Assembly: GCF_026236535.1 (NCBI RefSeq)
Contig: NZ_JAHTMW010000001.1
Coordinates: 583,332-647,331 of the forward strand
DNA from: Streptomyces sp. SKN60
GTDB taxonomy: Bacteria > Actinomycetota > Actinomycetes > Streptomycetales > Streptomycetaceae
Direction: 5' to 3'
Length of the DNA: 64,000 nucleotides
In this document: positions 39,593 through 48,481 of the stretch, one piece after another
How positions within the stretch are numbered: the first letter of the stretch is position 1
Layout of the letters: each line of letters begins with the position of its first letter
The notes under the pieces: model-generated
Told to the model about the DNA's origin: nothing
Database searches by the model: none
The model's input: only the letters and a program-made list of their open reading frames with translations
Program-made: the position numbers and the translations under genes

Positions 39593-40624
39593 ATGACCGC
39601 GCGGCTCGCCGACATCGCAGCCCAGGCGGGGGTCAGTGAAGCCACAGTCAGCCGCGTGCTCAACGGCAAGCCCGGTGTGGCCGCGGCCACCCGTGAATCC
39701 GTGCTCGCCGCACTCGACGTGCTCGGCTACGAGCGTCCCGTACGGCTGCGCCAGCGCAGCGCGGGCCTGGTCGGCCTCATAACCCCCGAACTGGACAACC
39801 CGATCTTCCCCGCGCTCGCGCAGGTCATCGGGCAGGCCCTCACCCGGCAGGGATACACCCCGGTGCTCGCCACCCAGACCCCCGGCGGGTCCACGGAGGA
39901 CGAGCTCACCGACATGCTGGTGGAGCGCGGCGTCGCCGGCATCATCTTCGTCTCCGGCCTGCACGCCGACACGACGGCCGACACCACCCGCTACGACCAG
40001 CTGCGCGGCAAGGGCGTCCCGTACGTCCTCATCAACGGCTTCTCCCCCAAGATCCAGGCCCCCTTCGTCTCCCCCGACGACCGGGCCGCGATGGTGCTCG
40101 CCGTGACGCACCTGGCCGCGCTCGGGCACACCCGGATCGGCCTGGCCGTCGGCCCCAAGCGCTTCGTGCCGGTGCTCCGCAAGATCGAGGGCTTCCGCAA
40201 GGGCATGCGCGAGCGCTTCGGCCTCGACCCTGAGGAGACCGAGGAGCTGATCCAGCACTCGCTCTACACCCTGGAGGGCGGCCAGGCCGCCACCGCCGCG
40301 CTCATCGCCCGGGGCTGCACCGCGATCGTCTGCGCCAGCGACATGATGGCGCTCGGCGCGATCCGGGCCGCCCGGGAGCGGGGCCTGCAGGTGCCGAAGG
40401 ACGTGTCGGTGGTCGGCTTCGACGACTCCCCGCTCATAGCGTTCACCGACCCGCCGCTGACCACCATCCGCCAGCCCGTGCAGGCGATGGGCCAGGCCGC
40501 GGTCCGGGCCCTCCTGGAGGAGGTCGGCGGCACCCCGGCCCCGCACAGCGAGTTCGTCTTCATGCCGGAGCTGGTGGTCCGCGGCTCGACCGCCTCGGCA
40601 CCGCCGGCAACCCCTAGTCCCTGA
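39593..40624 (+). CDS. malR: Maltose operon repressor MalR (LacI family)
   Basis: 343 aa from ATG 39593. N-terminal HTH RLADIAAQAGVSEATVSRVL with the LacI hinge region, then the periplasmic-binding-like effector domain ending near PELVVRGS. Divergent from malE; in S. coelicolor and S. lividans the gene here encodes MalR/Reg1, the maltose-responsive repressor of malEFG and amylase (established knowledge). An upstream extension of the frame to 39506 runs through the operators and is not coding. A close paralogue lies at 33169-34227. Confidence 0.94.
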   Translation: MTARLADIAAQAGVSEATVSRVLNGKPGVAAATRESVLAALDVLGYERPVRLRQRSAGLVGLITPELDNPIFPALAQVIGQALTRQGYTPVLATQTPGGSTEDELTDMLVERGVAGIIFVSGLHADTTADTTRYDQLRGKGVPYVLINGFSPKIQAPFVSPDDRAAMVLAVTHLAALGHTRIGLAVGPKRFVPVLRKIEGFRKGMRERFGLDPEETEELIQHSLYTLEGGQAATAALIARGCTAIVCASDMMALGAIRAARERGLQVPKDVSVVGFDDSPLIAFTDPPLTTIRQPVQAMGQAAVRALLEEVGGTPAPHSEFVFMPELVVRGSTASAPPATPSP

Positions 40625-40699
40625 GGCGGAGCAGGTGCGCCCGATACCCGTCGGAGGGATGATCGGTCGAGGGGACGGCATCTGGCAGACTTCTCTCCT

Positions 40700-41632
40700 A
40701 TGGGTGAAACGACCGTGAAGAGTTTGGAAAGCCGGACGAACCCGTCGGCACCCATCGTGGCCGGCGGCTGGGCGCGCCTGCGCGCGCGGACGCCGCGGCG
40801 GCCGCGGATCTGGTTCGAGGTCCTGCTCATCGCCGTCAGCTACTGGCTGTACTCGCTCATCCGCAACGCGGTACCGGAGCAGAAGGCCCAGGCGCTCAAG
40901 AACGCCGACTGGATCTGGCAGGCCGAGCACACCCTCGGCCTGGCCTTCGAGCACACCGTCAACCACGCCGTGAACTCGGTGACATGGCTGATCGTGTCGA
41001 TGAACTACTACTACGCCACCCTGCACTTCGTGGTCACCATCGGTGTGCTGGTGTGGCTGTACCGCTGGCACCCGGGCCGTTACGCGGCGTTCCGCACGGT
41101 CCTGTTCGCGACCACCGGTGTGGCCCTGGTCGGCTACTACCTGTACCCGCTGGCCCCGCCGCGCCTGATGAACGGCCAGAACTTCGTCGACACCGTCCTG
41201 GTCCACCACACCTGGGGCTCGATGGCCTCGGGCAACCTCAAGCACATGTCGAACCAGTACGCGGCGATGCCGTCGATGCACATCGGCTGGTCGCTGTGGT
41301 GCGGACTGACGATCTTCCTCCTGGCGAAGGCCCCCTGGGCCCGCATCCTGGGCCTGCTCTACCCGATGGCCACCCTCGTCGTCATCGTGGCCACCGCCAA
41401 CCACTTCTGGATGGACGCGGTCGGCGGCATCATCTGCCTGACCTTCGGCTTCGCCGTCTCGTACGTCTGGTTCGGCGCCCGCCCGCACAAGCTGCCCAAG
41501 CTGGTGGAGCCGGCCGCGTCGACGCCGCAGGGGGTCACGCGGGGCGGTCCGCGCACGGAGGCGGAGGAAGCGGCGGACGCCGACGAGGACGAGAAGGTCG
41601 GCTCCGGTTCCGGATCCCGCTCCGGGCGCTGA
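40700..41632 (+). CDS. PAP2/inositol-phosphorylceramide-synthase-like membrane protein
   Basis: 310 aa. About six membrane helices, first WFEVLLIAVSYWLYSLI near residue 36. The PAP2 phosphatase/transferase motifs are present: YAAMPSMHIGWSLW (C2, with the catalytic His) and ATANHFWMDAVGG (C3, His and Asp). The first PAP2 motif is reduced to PLAPPRLM, as in the PAP2_3 branch that includes Aur1-type inositol-phosphoryl transferases. The substrate is probably a phospholipid or polyprenyl phosphate on the outer membrane face. Charged C-terminal tail (EEAADADEDEK). Ends in a 15-bp tandem repeat. Confidence 0.88.
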   Translation: MGETTVKSLESRTNPSAPIVAGGWARLRARTPRRPRIWFEVLLIAVSYWLYSLIRNAVPEQKAQALKNADWIWQAEHTLGLAFEHTVNHAVNSVTWLIVSMNYYYATLHFVVTIGVLVWLYRWHPGRYAAFRTVLFATTGVALVGYYLYPLAPPRLMNGQNFVDTVLVHHTWGSMASGNLKHMSNQYAAMPSMHIGWSLWCGLTIFLLAKAPWARILGLLYPMATLVVIVATANHFWMDAVGGIICLTFGFAVSYVWFGARPHKLPKLVEPAASTPQGVTRGGPRTEAEEAADADEDEKVGSGSGSRSGR

Positions 41633-41666
41633 GCGCTGAGCCGCTGAGCGCTGAGCCGCTGAGCGC
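41628..41666 (+). repeat. 15-bp tandem repeat at the PAP2 stop
   Basis: About 2.6 copies of GCTGAGCGCTGAGCC starting within the PAP2 stop codon (41630-41632) and reaching the convergent glnE end. Each unit contains the palindrome AGCGCT. Confidence 0.7.
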
Positions 41667-41672
41667 CGGGCG

Positions 41673-44660
41673 CTACGCCCCGTAGAACAGCTCCTCCATC
41701 ACCGCCCGCGCACGCCGTGTGATGCGGCGGTAGTCGTCGACCAGTTCGCCGACGTGGCCCGGGGTGTAGCCGAGGTAGCGGCCGACGGCGGCGAGTTCGC
41801 GGGGTTCGGAGGGGAAGGTGTCGCCGGGGCGGCCGCGGACCAGCATCACGGCGTTGCGGACGCGGGTGGCGAGGACCCAGGCCTCGTCGAGGGTCTGGGC
41901 CTCCTCGGTGGGGATCAGGCCGGCGGCGTGGGCGGCGGCCAGGGCCGCGCGGGTGCGGGTGGTGCGCAGGCCCGGTTCGGCCCAGCCGTGGCGCATCTGG
42001 AGGAGCTGGACCGTCCACTCGACGTCGCTGAGGCCGCCGCGGCCCAGTTTGGCGTGCAGGGTGGGGTCGGCGCCGCGCGGCAGGCGTTCGGTCTCCATGC
42101 GGGCCTTGAGGCGGCGGATCTCGCGGACCGCCTCCTCGCCGAGGCCCTCCATGGGATAGCGCAGGGGGTCGATCAGCTCGATGAAGCGGGCGCCGAGCTC
42201 CGGGTCGCCCGCCATCGGCTCGGCGCGCAGCAGGGCCTGGCTCTCCCAGACCAGGGACCAGCGGCGGTAGTAGGCCTCGTAGGACTTCAGGGTGCGGACC
42301 ATGGGGCCGCTCTTGCCCTCCGGGCGCAGGTCGGCGTCGATGAGGAGCGGCGGGTCGGCGGTGGGCAGCTGGAGCAGCCGGCGCATCTCGGTGACGACCC
42401 GGGTGGCGGCCCGGGCGGCCTCCTGCTCGTCCACGCCCTCGCGCGGCTCGTGCACGAAGAGCACGTCGGCGTCGGAGCCGTAGCTCAGCTCGTGGCCGCC
42501 GAAGCGGCCCATGCCGATCACCGCGAAGCGGGTCGGGAGGGTGTCGCCCCACTCGGCGCGCACGGCGGCGCGCAGCGCGCCGGCGAGGGTGGCGGCGTTG
42601 AGGTCGGTGACGGCCTGCCCGACCCGGTCGACCAGGGCGCCGGGGTCGGGTTCGCGGGGGCTGTCCTCGGTGCCGTACGAGCGGATGAGGTCGGCCGCCG
42701 CGGTACGGAACAGCTCCCGGCGCCGTACGCCGCGGGCGGCGGCCACCGCCTGCTCGGCGCCGTCGGCGCGGCCCACCGCGGCCAGGACCTCCTGCTCCAG
42801 GTGTTCGCGGCCGCGCGGCTTCAGGCCCTCGGGGTCGCCGAGGATCGCGACCGCCTCGGGGGCGCGGAGCAGCAGGTCGGGGGCGAGCCGGCCGGCGGAC
42901 AGGACGCGGGCCAGGTTCTCGGCGGCGGCGCCCTCGTCGCGAAGGAGCCGCAGGTACCAGGGGGTCTTGCCGAGCGCGTCGGAGACCTTGCGGAAGCCGA
43001 GCAGTCCGGCGTCCGGGTCGGCCGAGTCGGCGAACCAGCCGAGCAGCACCGGAAGGAGCGTGCGCTGGATCGCGGCCTTGCGGCTGACGCCGGAGGACAG
43101 CGCCTCCAGGTGGCGCAGGGCGGCGGCGGGGTCCGCGTAACCGAGGGCTTCGAGGCGCTGTCCGGCGGCCTCCGGGCTGAGCCGGATCTCGCCGGGGGCG
43201 AGCTGGGCGACCGCGTCGAGCAGCGGGCGGTAGAACAGCTTCTCGTGCAGGCGGCGCACCACCGCCGCGTGTCGCCGCCACTCGCGGTTGAGCTCGGCGA
43301 CCGGGTCGGTGCGCAGGCCGAGGGAACGGCCGAGGCGCCGCAGGTCCTCCGCGCCCTCGGGCACCAGGTGGGTGCGGCGCAGCCGGAACAGCTGGATGCG
43401 GTGCTCCAGGGCGCGCAGGAAGCGGTAGGCGTCGTCGAGCTGGGCGGCGTCGGCGCGGCCGACGTAGCCGCCGGCGGCGAGCGCGGCGAGGGCGGCGAGG
43501 GTGGTGCCGCTGTGCAGGGTGGCGTCGCTGCGCCCGTGCACCAGCTGCAGGAGCTGTACGGCGAACTCGACGTCGCGCAGTCCGCCGGGGCCGAGCTTCA
43601 GCTCGCGGTCGACCTGCGCGGCGGGGATGTTGTCGACCACCCGGCGGCGCATCTTCTGCACGTCGGGGACGAAGTTCTCGCGTTCGGCGGCCTGCCAGAC
43701 GAGCGGGGAGAGCGCGTCGACGTACGCGGCGCCGAGCTCGGCGTCGCCGGCCACCGGGCGGGCCTTGAGCAGTGCCTGGAACTCCCAGGTCTTGGCCCAG
43801 CGCTGGTAGTAGGCGAGGTGGGAGGAGAGGGTGCGGACGAGGGGCCCGTTGCGGCCCTCGGGGCGCAGATTGGCGTCGACCGGCCAGATGGCGCCCTCGA
43901 TCGTGGTCTCCGAGCAGATCCGCATGAGGTGGGAGGCTAGCCGGGTGGCGGCCTGCAGCGCCTTGGCCTCGTCGGCGCCGTCCGCTGCCTCGCCGACGAA
44001 GATCACGTCGACGTCGGAGACGTAGTTGAGCTCGTTGCCGCCGCACTTGCCCATGGCGATCACGGCGAGCCGGCAGACGGCCGCGTCGTCGGGAGCGGCG
44101 GCGCGGGCGATGCGCAGCGCGGCGCGGAGCGTGGCGGTGGCGAGGTCGGCGAGCTCGGCGGCGGTCTGGGTGACGTCGGTGGTGCCGCACACGTCGCGGG
44201 CGGCGATGGAGAGCAGGCAGCGGCGGTAGGCGACGCGCAGCGCGACCGGCTCGTCGGCCCCGGCGAGCCCCTGCTCGAACTCGGCGATCCCGGGGTGCAG
44301 GTCCACCGCCTCGTACGTGACGAGGGCCTGCCAGTCGCGCGGGTGCCGGGCCAGGTGGTCGGCGAGCGCCTCGGAGGTGCCGAGGACGCCGAGCAGCCGG
44401 TCCCGGAACGGCTTCGCGGACAGCAGGGTGGTGGTGAGGGTGGTGCGCTCGGCCTCCGGCTGGGCCTCGACGAGCCGGACCAGGCCGCGCAGGGCGAGGT
44501 CGGGGTCGGCGGTGGCGCCGAGGGCGTCGAGGAGGACGGAGTCGTCGCGCAGCGAGGCAAGCTCGTCCAGGCCGAGCAGCCGTTCGGCGGCGGACGGATC
44601 GGTGAATCCGTGCCGCAGCAGCCGGGTGAACGTACTGCTCCTGCGTCCCGGCACCGTCAT
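41673..44660 (-). CDS. glnE: Glutamine synthetase adenylyltransferase/deadenylase GlnE
   Basis: 995 aa bifunctional enzyme that adds AMP to, and removes it from, GlnA1 at Tyr397. Two nucleotidyltransferase domains are visible: the N-terminal one with GKCGGNELNYVSDVDVIF (Asp 216 and 218) and the C-terminal one with GRFGGHELSYGSDADVLF (Asp 730 and 732). Each is followed by an arm with DANLRPEGRNG or DADLRPEGKSG. Its target GlnA1 is encoded at 5049-6458, while GlnII and GlnA2 in the same window lack the tyrosine site. It converges on the PAP2 gene across a tandem repeat. Confidence 0.97.
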   Translation of the reverse strand: MTVPGRRSSTFTRLLRHGFTDPSAAERLLGLDELASLRDDSVLLDALGATADPDLALRGLVRLVEAQPEAERTTLTTTLLSAKPFRDRLLGVLGTSEALADHLARHPRDWQALVTYEAVDLHPGIAEFEQGLAGADEPVALRVAYRRCLLSIAARDVCGTTDVTQTAAELADLATATLRAALRIARAAAPDDAAVCRLAVIAMGKCGGNELNYVSDVDVIFVGEAADGADEAKALQAATRLASHLMRICSETTIEGAIWPVDANLRPEGRNGPLVRTLSSHLAYYQRWAKTWEFQALLKARPVAGDAELGAAYVDALSPLVWQAAERENFVPDVQKMRRRVVDNIPAAQVDRELKLGPGGLRDVEFAVQLLQLVHGRSDATLHSGTTLAALAALAAGGYVGRADAAQLDDAYRFLRALEHRIQLFRLRRTHLVPEGAEDLRRLGRSLGLRTDPVAELNREWRRHAAVVRRLHEKLFYRPLLDAVAQLAPGEIRLSPEAAGQRLEALGYADPAAALRHLEALSSGVSRKAAIQRTLLPVLLGWFADSADPDAGLLGFRKVSDALGKTPWYLRLLRDEGAAAENLARVLSAGRLAPDLLLRAPEAVAILGDPEGLKPRGREHLEQEVLAAVGRADGAEQAVAAARGVRRRELFRTAAADLIRSYGTEDSPREPDPGALVDRVGQAVTDLNAATLAGALRAAVRAEWGDTLPTRFAVIGMGRFGGHELSYGSDADVLFVHEPREGVDEQEAARAATRVVTEMRRLLQLPTADPPLLIDADLRPEGKSGPMVRTLKSYEAYYRRWSLVWESQALLRAEPMAGDPELGARFIELIDPLRYPMEGLGEEAVREIRRLKARMETERLPRGADPTLHAKLGRGGLSDVEWTVQLLQMRHGWAEPGLRTTRTRAALAAAHAAGLIPTEEAQTLDEAWVLATRVRNAVMLVRGRPGDTFPSEPRELAAVGRYLGYTPGHVGELVDDYRRITRRARAVMEELFYGA

Positions 44661-44685
44661 GCCGCCGCTCCTCCACCGGTCGATC

Positions 44686-44738
44686 GAGTCCCTGGGCGAG
44701 CCTCTGGGAACGTCCCTGGGAGAGTCCCTGAGCGAGCC
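44686..44738 (+). repeat. Imperfect repeat upstream of glnE
   Basis: Two near-copies of gagtccctg(g/a)gcgagcc flank a third partial copy (cgtccctggga). Located in the 146-bp gap between the divergent glnE and VOC genes, so in the promoter region of both. Confidence 0.5.
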
Positions 44739-44806
44739 TATCCGGCGAATCGCCGAAGGGGCGCTTCGAGAGCGCGGGGCGGGGTCGGGACGGCAGAATC
44801 GGCGCC

Positions 44807-45238
44807 ATGAACTGGACCCTCGAAGTGGTGACCGTCCCCGTCGCGGACCTGGACCGGGCCAAGGAGTTCTACGGCGGGAAGCTCGGCTTCACGGTCGACC
44901 TGGATCAGGAGGTGTCGCCGGGCGTCCGCATCATCCAGATCACCCCGCCCGGCTCGCGCTGCTCGATCTCCCTGATCCAGGGCATGCCCCCGTTCCCCGG
45001 CACCGGGGTCATGGCCCCCGGCGCCCTGCACGGCCTCCAGCTCTGCGTCACCGACATCGAGGCGGCGCGCGAGCAGCTGCTCGCGGCGGGCGTGCACGCG
45101 ACGCCGGTGATGCACGTGGGCGCGACGGGCTGGGAGGCGGGCAAGGGCGACACCTGGAACTCGTTCCTGACCTTCACCGACCCGGACGGCAACGGGTGGT
45201 GGGTCCAGGAGGCCCCGTCAGAGCTCTCGGAGCGCTAG
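44807..45238 (+). CDS. VOC family (glyoxalase/bleomycin-resistance-like) protein
   Basis: 143 aa. A paired beta-alpha-beta-beta-beta fold is evident from two similar halves: VVTVPVADLDRAKEFYGGKL at the N-terminus and LCVTDIEAAREQLLAAG in the middle, ending FTDPDGNGWWVQE with the conserved metal-binding or structural Glu. No His at the first metal position is seen, so it may not be a metal-dependent glyoxalase. Members bind antibiotics or cleave C-C bonds. It is divergent from glnE; no functional link is apparent. Confidence 0.85.
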   Translation: MNWTLEVVTVPVADLDRAKEFYGGKLGFTVDLDQEVSPGVRIIQITPPGSRCSISLIQGMPPFPGTGVMAPGALHGLQLCVTDIEAAREQLLAAGVHATPVMHVGATGWEAGKGDTWNSFLTFTDPDGNGWWVQEAPSELSER

Positions 45239-45262
45239 CTGCCGGAGCGCTGGACCCGGGGG

Positions 45263-45766
45263 CTACTGCCCGAACACCAGACGGTAGTTGCGAATCTTCT
45301 CGTCCGCTCCCTCGTACGTCATGCCCGCGGCCTCCATGACCCGGTGGGACGGGAGGTTGTCGAGGTCGGCGTCGCCGCGGACCGCGGTGGCGCCGGCCTC
45401 GCGGGCCCGGGCGATCAGGGCGCGCAGGGACTCGGCGGCGAAGCCGCGGCCACGGGCGGTGGGGACCAGGCCGTAGCCGACGGTGACGACGCCGTCGGCG
45501 TCCGGCGGGCCGTGGAAGCCGATGCCGCCGATGGTGACGCCGTCCGCGCGCAGCCGTATCTCGTACGCCCGGTAGACGCCCGGGTCGCCGCGCTCGGCGA
45601 CGCCCCTGAGGAAGTTGCCGGCGCCCCTGATGTCGCCGGGGCCGGGGTACTCCTCGGCCCAGCGGTCGCCGGGTGCGGGGGCGGCGTCCACGATGCGCTG
45701 CGCCTCGGCGGCGGTCAGCGGGTGGAGCAGGAGGCGGTCGGTCTCGATGGCGCGTACGTCGGTCAC
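45263..45766 (-). CDS. GNAT family N-acetyltransferase
   Basis: 167 aa from GTG 45766 (VTDVRAIETDRLLLHPLT). The acetyl-CoA-binding motif A is GYGLVPTARGRGFAAESL near residues 98-115, and motif B is DLDNLPSHRVMEAAGM. This is the RimJ/RimL-like branch of GNAT acetyltransferases, which acetylate protein N-termini or small amines; substrate unknown. It converges on the VOC gene. It is followed on the same strand, from upstream, by the MmyB-like regulator gene 73 bp away. Confidence 0.88.
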   Translation of the reverse strand: MTDVRAIETDRLLLHPLTAAEAQRIVDAAPAPGDRWAEEYPGPGDIRGAGNFLRGVAERGDPGVYRAYEIRLRADGVTIGGIGFHGPPDADGVVTVGYGLVPTARGRGFAAESLRALIARAREAGATAVRGDADLDNLPSHRVMEAAGMTYEGADEKIRNYRLVFGQ

Positions 45767-45839
45767 GGCCGGAAGTCTCGGCCGGGCCCGGGCCCGCGCG
45801 CAACGGATTTGACCGCGGCCCGGGCCCGGTCGACGGCGG

Positions 45840-46682
45840 TCAGAGCTCGTCCGGCACGTCCGGTACGTCCGGTACGTCCGGTACGAAGAAGCTGAGGTTG
45901 ATCCGGGCGCCCGGCGCCGTGACCGGTTCGGCGAGGCAGGTCACCAGGCGGCCCGGGCCGCGGAGGGCGTGCCGGGCGGGGAGCTCGGAGCCGTCGACGT
46001 ACGGGATGGGCGCCGCGGCGCACGCGCGGTACAGCGGTCCGGCAACGGGATCGTCCAGGATGTCGCGCTCGAGGCGGAGCAGCCCGGCGCTCCCCGGGCG
46101 CAGCGCCACACTGTGCTTCACGTGCGGCATCATGGCCGGCGCCCACAGGGTGCTCCAGTCCGTGAGGACCTCGGTGCGCGCCTCGGGGTCGAGGAGCATC
46201 CAGCGCATGAGGTTGGCCGGGCACTCGCCGCGCGGCATGAACCGGCGGAACGCCTCGTTGTGCGCGACGAGGTTCCAGTCGGCGTCGCTGATGAAGGCCA
46301 GCGCGTCCTGGATCTGGTCGACGACCCGCTGCCACAGTCCGGCGATGAACATCCCCGAGGTGCCGTGCAGCGCGTGCGGCGGCTGCTCCCCGCGGCTGAT
46401 CAGCCACAGGAACTCCCACTCCCGCTCGTCGAGGCACAGGGCCCGGGCCACCGCCGTGAGGAGTTCGGCGCCGGGGCGGGCGAGTTGGCCGTTCTCGAAG
46501 CGGTTGTACGTGCCCGGGGTGCGGGTGAGCAGCGTGTCCATCTGCTCCTGGGTCAGCCCGGCGGCACGGCGGCCGGGTCCCGGTCCGCGTACGGGAAACC
46601 CCAGGGCCGCGGGGTCGAGCGCCGCCCGGCGCGCCCGCAGCAGCTCCTTCAGACGGCCTCGCTCACCGGCCGACGGCCTCAT
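45840..46682 (-). CDS. XRE/MmyB-type regulator
   Basis: 280 aa from ATG 46682. N-terminal XRE helix-turn-helix (AAGLTQEQMDTLLTRTPGTY) and a C-terminal MmyB-like PAS-type ligand domain (FISDADWNLVAHNEAFRRF, LTDWSTLWAPAMM), a set typical of Streptomyces regulators that bind fatty acids or related ligands. The last residues are VPDVPDVPDVPDEL, coded by a 9-bp tandem repeat. Divergent from the LuxR-type gene 156 bp away. Such regulators normally control an adjacent short-chain dehydrogenase; none is present here. Confidence 0.88.
   Translation of the reverse strand: MRPSAGERGRLKELLRARRAALDPAALGFPVRGPGPGRRAAGLTQEQMDTLLTRTPGTYNRFENGQLARPGAELLTAVARALCLDEREWEFLWLISRGEQPPHALHGTSGMFIAGLWQRVVDQIQDALAFISDADWNLVAHNEAFRRFMPRGECPANLMRWMLLDPEARTEVLTDWSTLWAPAMMPHVKHSVALRPGSAGLLRLERDILDDPVAGPLYRACAAAPIPYVDGSELPARHALRGPGRLVTCLAEPVTAPGARINLSFFVPDVPDVPDVPDEL
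45851..45894 (-). repeat. 9-bp tandem repeat at the 3' end of the MmyB-like gene
   Basis: About 4.8 copies of ccggtacgt, the first with one change (ccggcacgt). In frame it adds Val-Pro-Asp units to the C-terminus, so copy number may vary without breaking the frame. Confidence 0.8.
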
Positions 46683-46838
46683 CCGGCACCTTTCGTCTCC
46701 ACCACTCGTCTCCACCGCTCTTCTCCACCCCGCGGACGACCGCCATTATCTGCGAATTCCCACCCTGGAAAGGAGTGATCACCCGGCGCCAGACTCCCCT
46801 GCGACGCACGGCACATGTCACCGACCAGGGGGGATCGG

Positions 46839-47825
46839 ATGCGCTGTCAGAACGACTGCCGGGACGACTACGAGGAGAACGGCCCGGGCTTGTGCGGAGA
46901 GGCCCTCGAGAGCTACCGGACCGCCGTCTCGCACGGGGTGCTCACGGCTCCGCCGCCACCGTGCCTGACCGGGCTCGGGCTGCTCCGCCCGCACCCGGCC
47001 GACGCCCGCCGGCTGGTACCCGTACCGCCCGACATCGCCCAGCACCGTCTCGTCCAGCCGCTCGAACAGGCCCTGCGCGAGCGGGAGAGCGAACTGCTCT
47101 CGCTGCGCCGGACCCTGGCCCAGGCGGACTCCGTCTACCGCCAGGAGGCCCGGCAGGCGCCGGCGCCCGTGCAGCTGCTGCGCGGCAACGACGTCATCCA
47201 CCAGAAGCTGCGGCAGCTCAACGCCGCCTGCCGGCAGGAGCTGCAGGCCGTGCAGCCGGGCGGCCCCCGGTCCGCCCCGGCGCTCGCCGAGGCCGCCCGC
47301 CAGCTGCCGGACGTGCTCGCCCGCGGGGTGCGGCACCGCACGCTCTACCAGCACACGGTCCGCGGCCACCCCGCGATGACCGAGTTCATGACCGCCATGC
47401 AGCAGGCGGGCGGGCAGTTCCGGACCACCGGTCTGCTCGTCGACCGGGTGATCCTCTACGACCGTTCCGTCGCCCTCATCCCCGACCACCGCTACTCGCG
47501 CCCCGACCACGCCCTGCTGATCGAGCATCCGGCGATCACCGCGTACCTCGCCGGTGTCTTCGACCTCATCTGGGACACGGCCGAACCGGTCGACCTGGTG
47601 GACACCCCCACGAGCACGCCGCCCCTCCTCACGGACGAGAAGCAGCTCAGCGTGCTCCGGCTGATGGTCCAGGGCCACACCGACGCGAGCATCGCGGCCC
47701 GGCTCGGCATGAGCGCCCGCTCGGTGTCGGCCCACATCAGCCGCGCCTCGACCGCCTGGGGCAGCCGCAGCCGGGCCCATCTCGCCTACCTGCTCGCCGA
47801 GAACGGCGCCCTGCGCGCGCCCTGA
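46839..47825 (+). CDS. LuxR-type HTH regulator with N-terminal cysteines
   Basis: 328 aa from ATG 46839, chosen for the purine-rich ribosome site agggggga; an ATG at 46815 is in frame. The N-terminus has three closely spaced cysteines (MRCQNDCRDDYEENGPGLC). A coiled-coil-prone segment (ALRERESELLSLRRTLAQAD, residues ~85-105) and a TrmB/PLD-like middle domain (DRSVALIPDHRYS) follow. The C-terminal LuxR HTH is VLRLMVQGHTDASIAARLGM then SVSAHISRA. Proteins of this layout are often orphan regulators of small secreted peptides in Streptomyces; the next gene encodes a small secreted protein. Confidence 0.85.
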   Translation: MRCQNDCRDDYEENGPGLCGEALESYRTAVSHGVLTAPPPPCLTGLGLLRPHPADARRLVPVPPDIAQHRLVQPLEQALRERESELLSLRRTLAQADSVYRQEARQAPAPVQLLRGNDVIHQKLRQLNAACRQELQAVQPGGPRSAPALAEAARQLPDVLARGVRHRTLYQHTVRGHPAMTEFMTAMQQAGGQFRTTGLLVDRVILYDRSVALIPDHRYSRPDHALLIEHPAITAYLAGVFDLIWDTAEPVDLVDTPTSTPPLLTDEKQLSVLRLMVQGHTDASIAARLGMSARSVSAHISRASTAWGSRSRAHLAYLLAENGALRAP

Positions 47826-47992
47826 TGTGTCCGTTTCCGCGCCTCTTCGTCCCGTCGCGAGTTCCCGCAGTGCGGGATCCCGCAGACCGTTCGCCGTGGT
47901 GGCCGCCGCCGGGTGATCGGCAAGCTCGTGCCGCGGCGGTCCCCACGGCCGCCGCACGTCCGGCACCACACCGACGAGAACGGAGCCCTTCC

Positions 47993-48412
47993 ATGAGTCT
48001 CAAGCGCAAGTCGGCCGTCGCCCTGTCCGCCCTCGCCCTGGCGGCCGCCGGCACGGCGGTGACGACGACGCCCGCGGCGGCGGAGGGCGGCTGCCCCGCG
48101 GCCACCCTCTGTCTGTCCGAGGACACCAACTACGTCGACATCGACGTCACGTCCAAGACCACCGCCACGAACTGCATCGCCCTCGGCCACTACGGCGAGA
48201 CCGGCTTCTACAACGGCATCAAGTCGTACGTGAACAACCTGCCGGTCATGGTCGACGTCTACTACTGGAGCGACATCTACAAGGCGTACCGGCCCGAGTC
48301 GCCGATCTACTCCGGCGGCTTCAGCAGCAACACCACTTCCGTGGCCTTCTACGGCATGCGCGGCGCCGTCTGCACCGGCGGCGGCAACCCCAACAAGCTG
48401 CTCGTCTCCTGA
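47993..48412 (+). CDS. Secreted peptidase inhibitor I36-like protein
   Basis: 139 aa. Sec signal MSLKRKSAVALSALALAAAG... cut after the TTTPAAA segment, near residue 30, giving a mature protein of ~109 residues. It has four cysteines (GGCPAATLCL, TNCIAL, AVCTGGG) for two disulfides and a beta-gamma-crystallin-like pattern (YNGIKSYVNNLPVMVDVYYW), as in the Streptomyces metalloproteinase inhibitor family I36. Probably extracellular; the protease target is unknown. It follows the LuxR-type regulator by ~170 bp and converges on glnA2 over a terminator. Confidence 0.82.
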   Translation: MSLKRKSAVALSALALAAAGTAVTTTPAAAEGGCPAATLCLSEDTNYVDIDVTSKTTATNCIALGHYGETGFYNGIKSYVNNLPVMVDVYYWSDIYKAYRPESPIYSGGFSSNTTSVAFYGMRGAVCTGGGNPNKLLVS

Positions 48413-48437
48413 CGCACCACTGGTGCACCACCGACCA

Positions 48438-48465
48438 CCGACCGCCGGCCTCCGCCGGCGGTCGG
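48438..48465. terminator. Bidirectional terminator between I36 gene and glnA2
   Basis: Perfect 12-bp stem CCGACCGCCGGC/GCCGGCGGTCGG with a 4-nt loop, between the two convergent stop codons. Confidence 0.8.
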
Positions 48466-48481
48466 CGCCGTTTCCGCAGCG

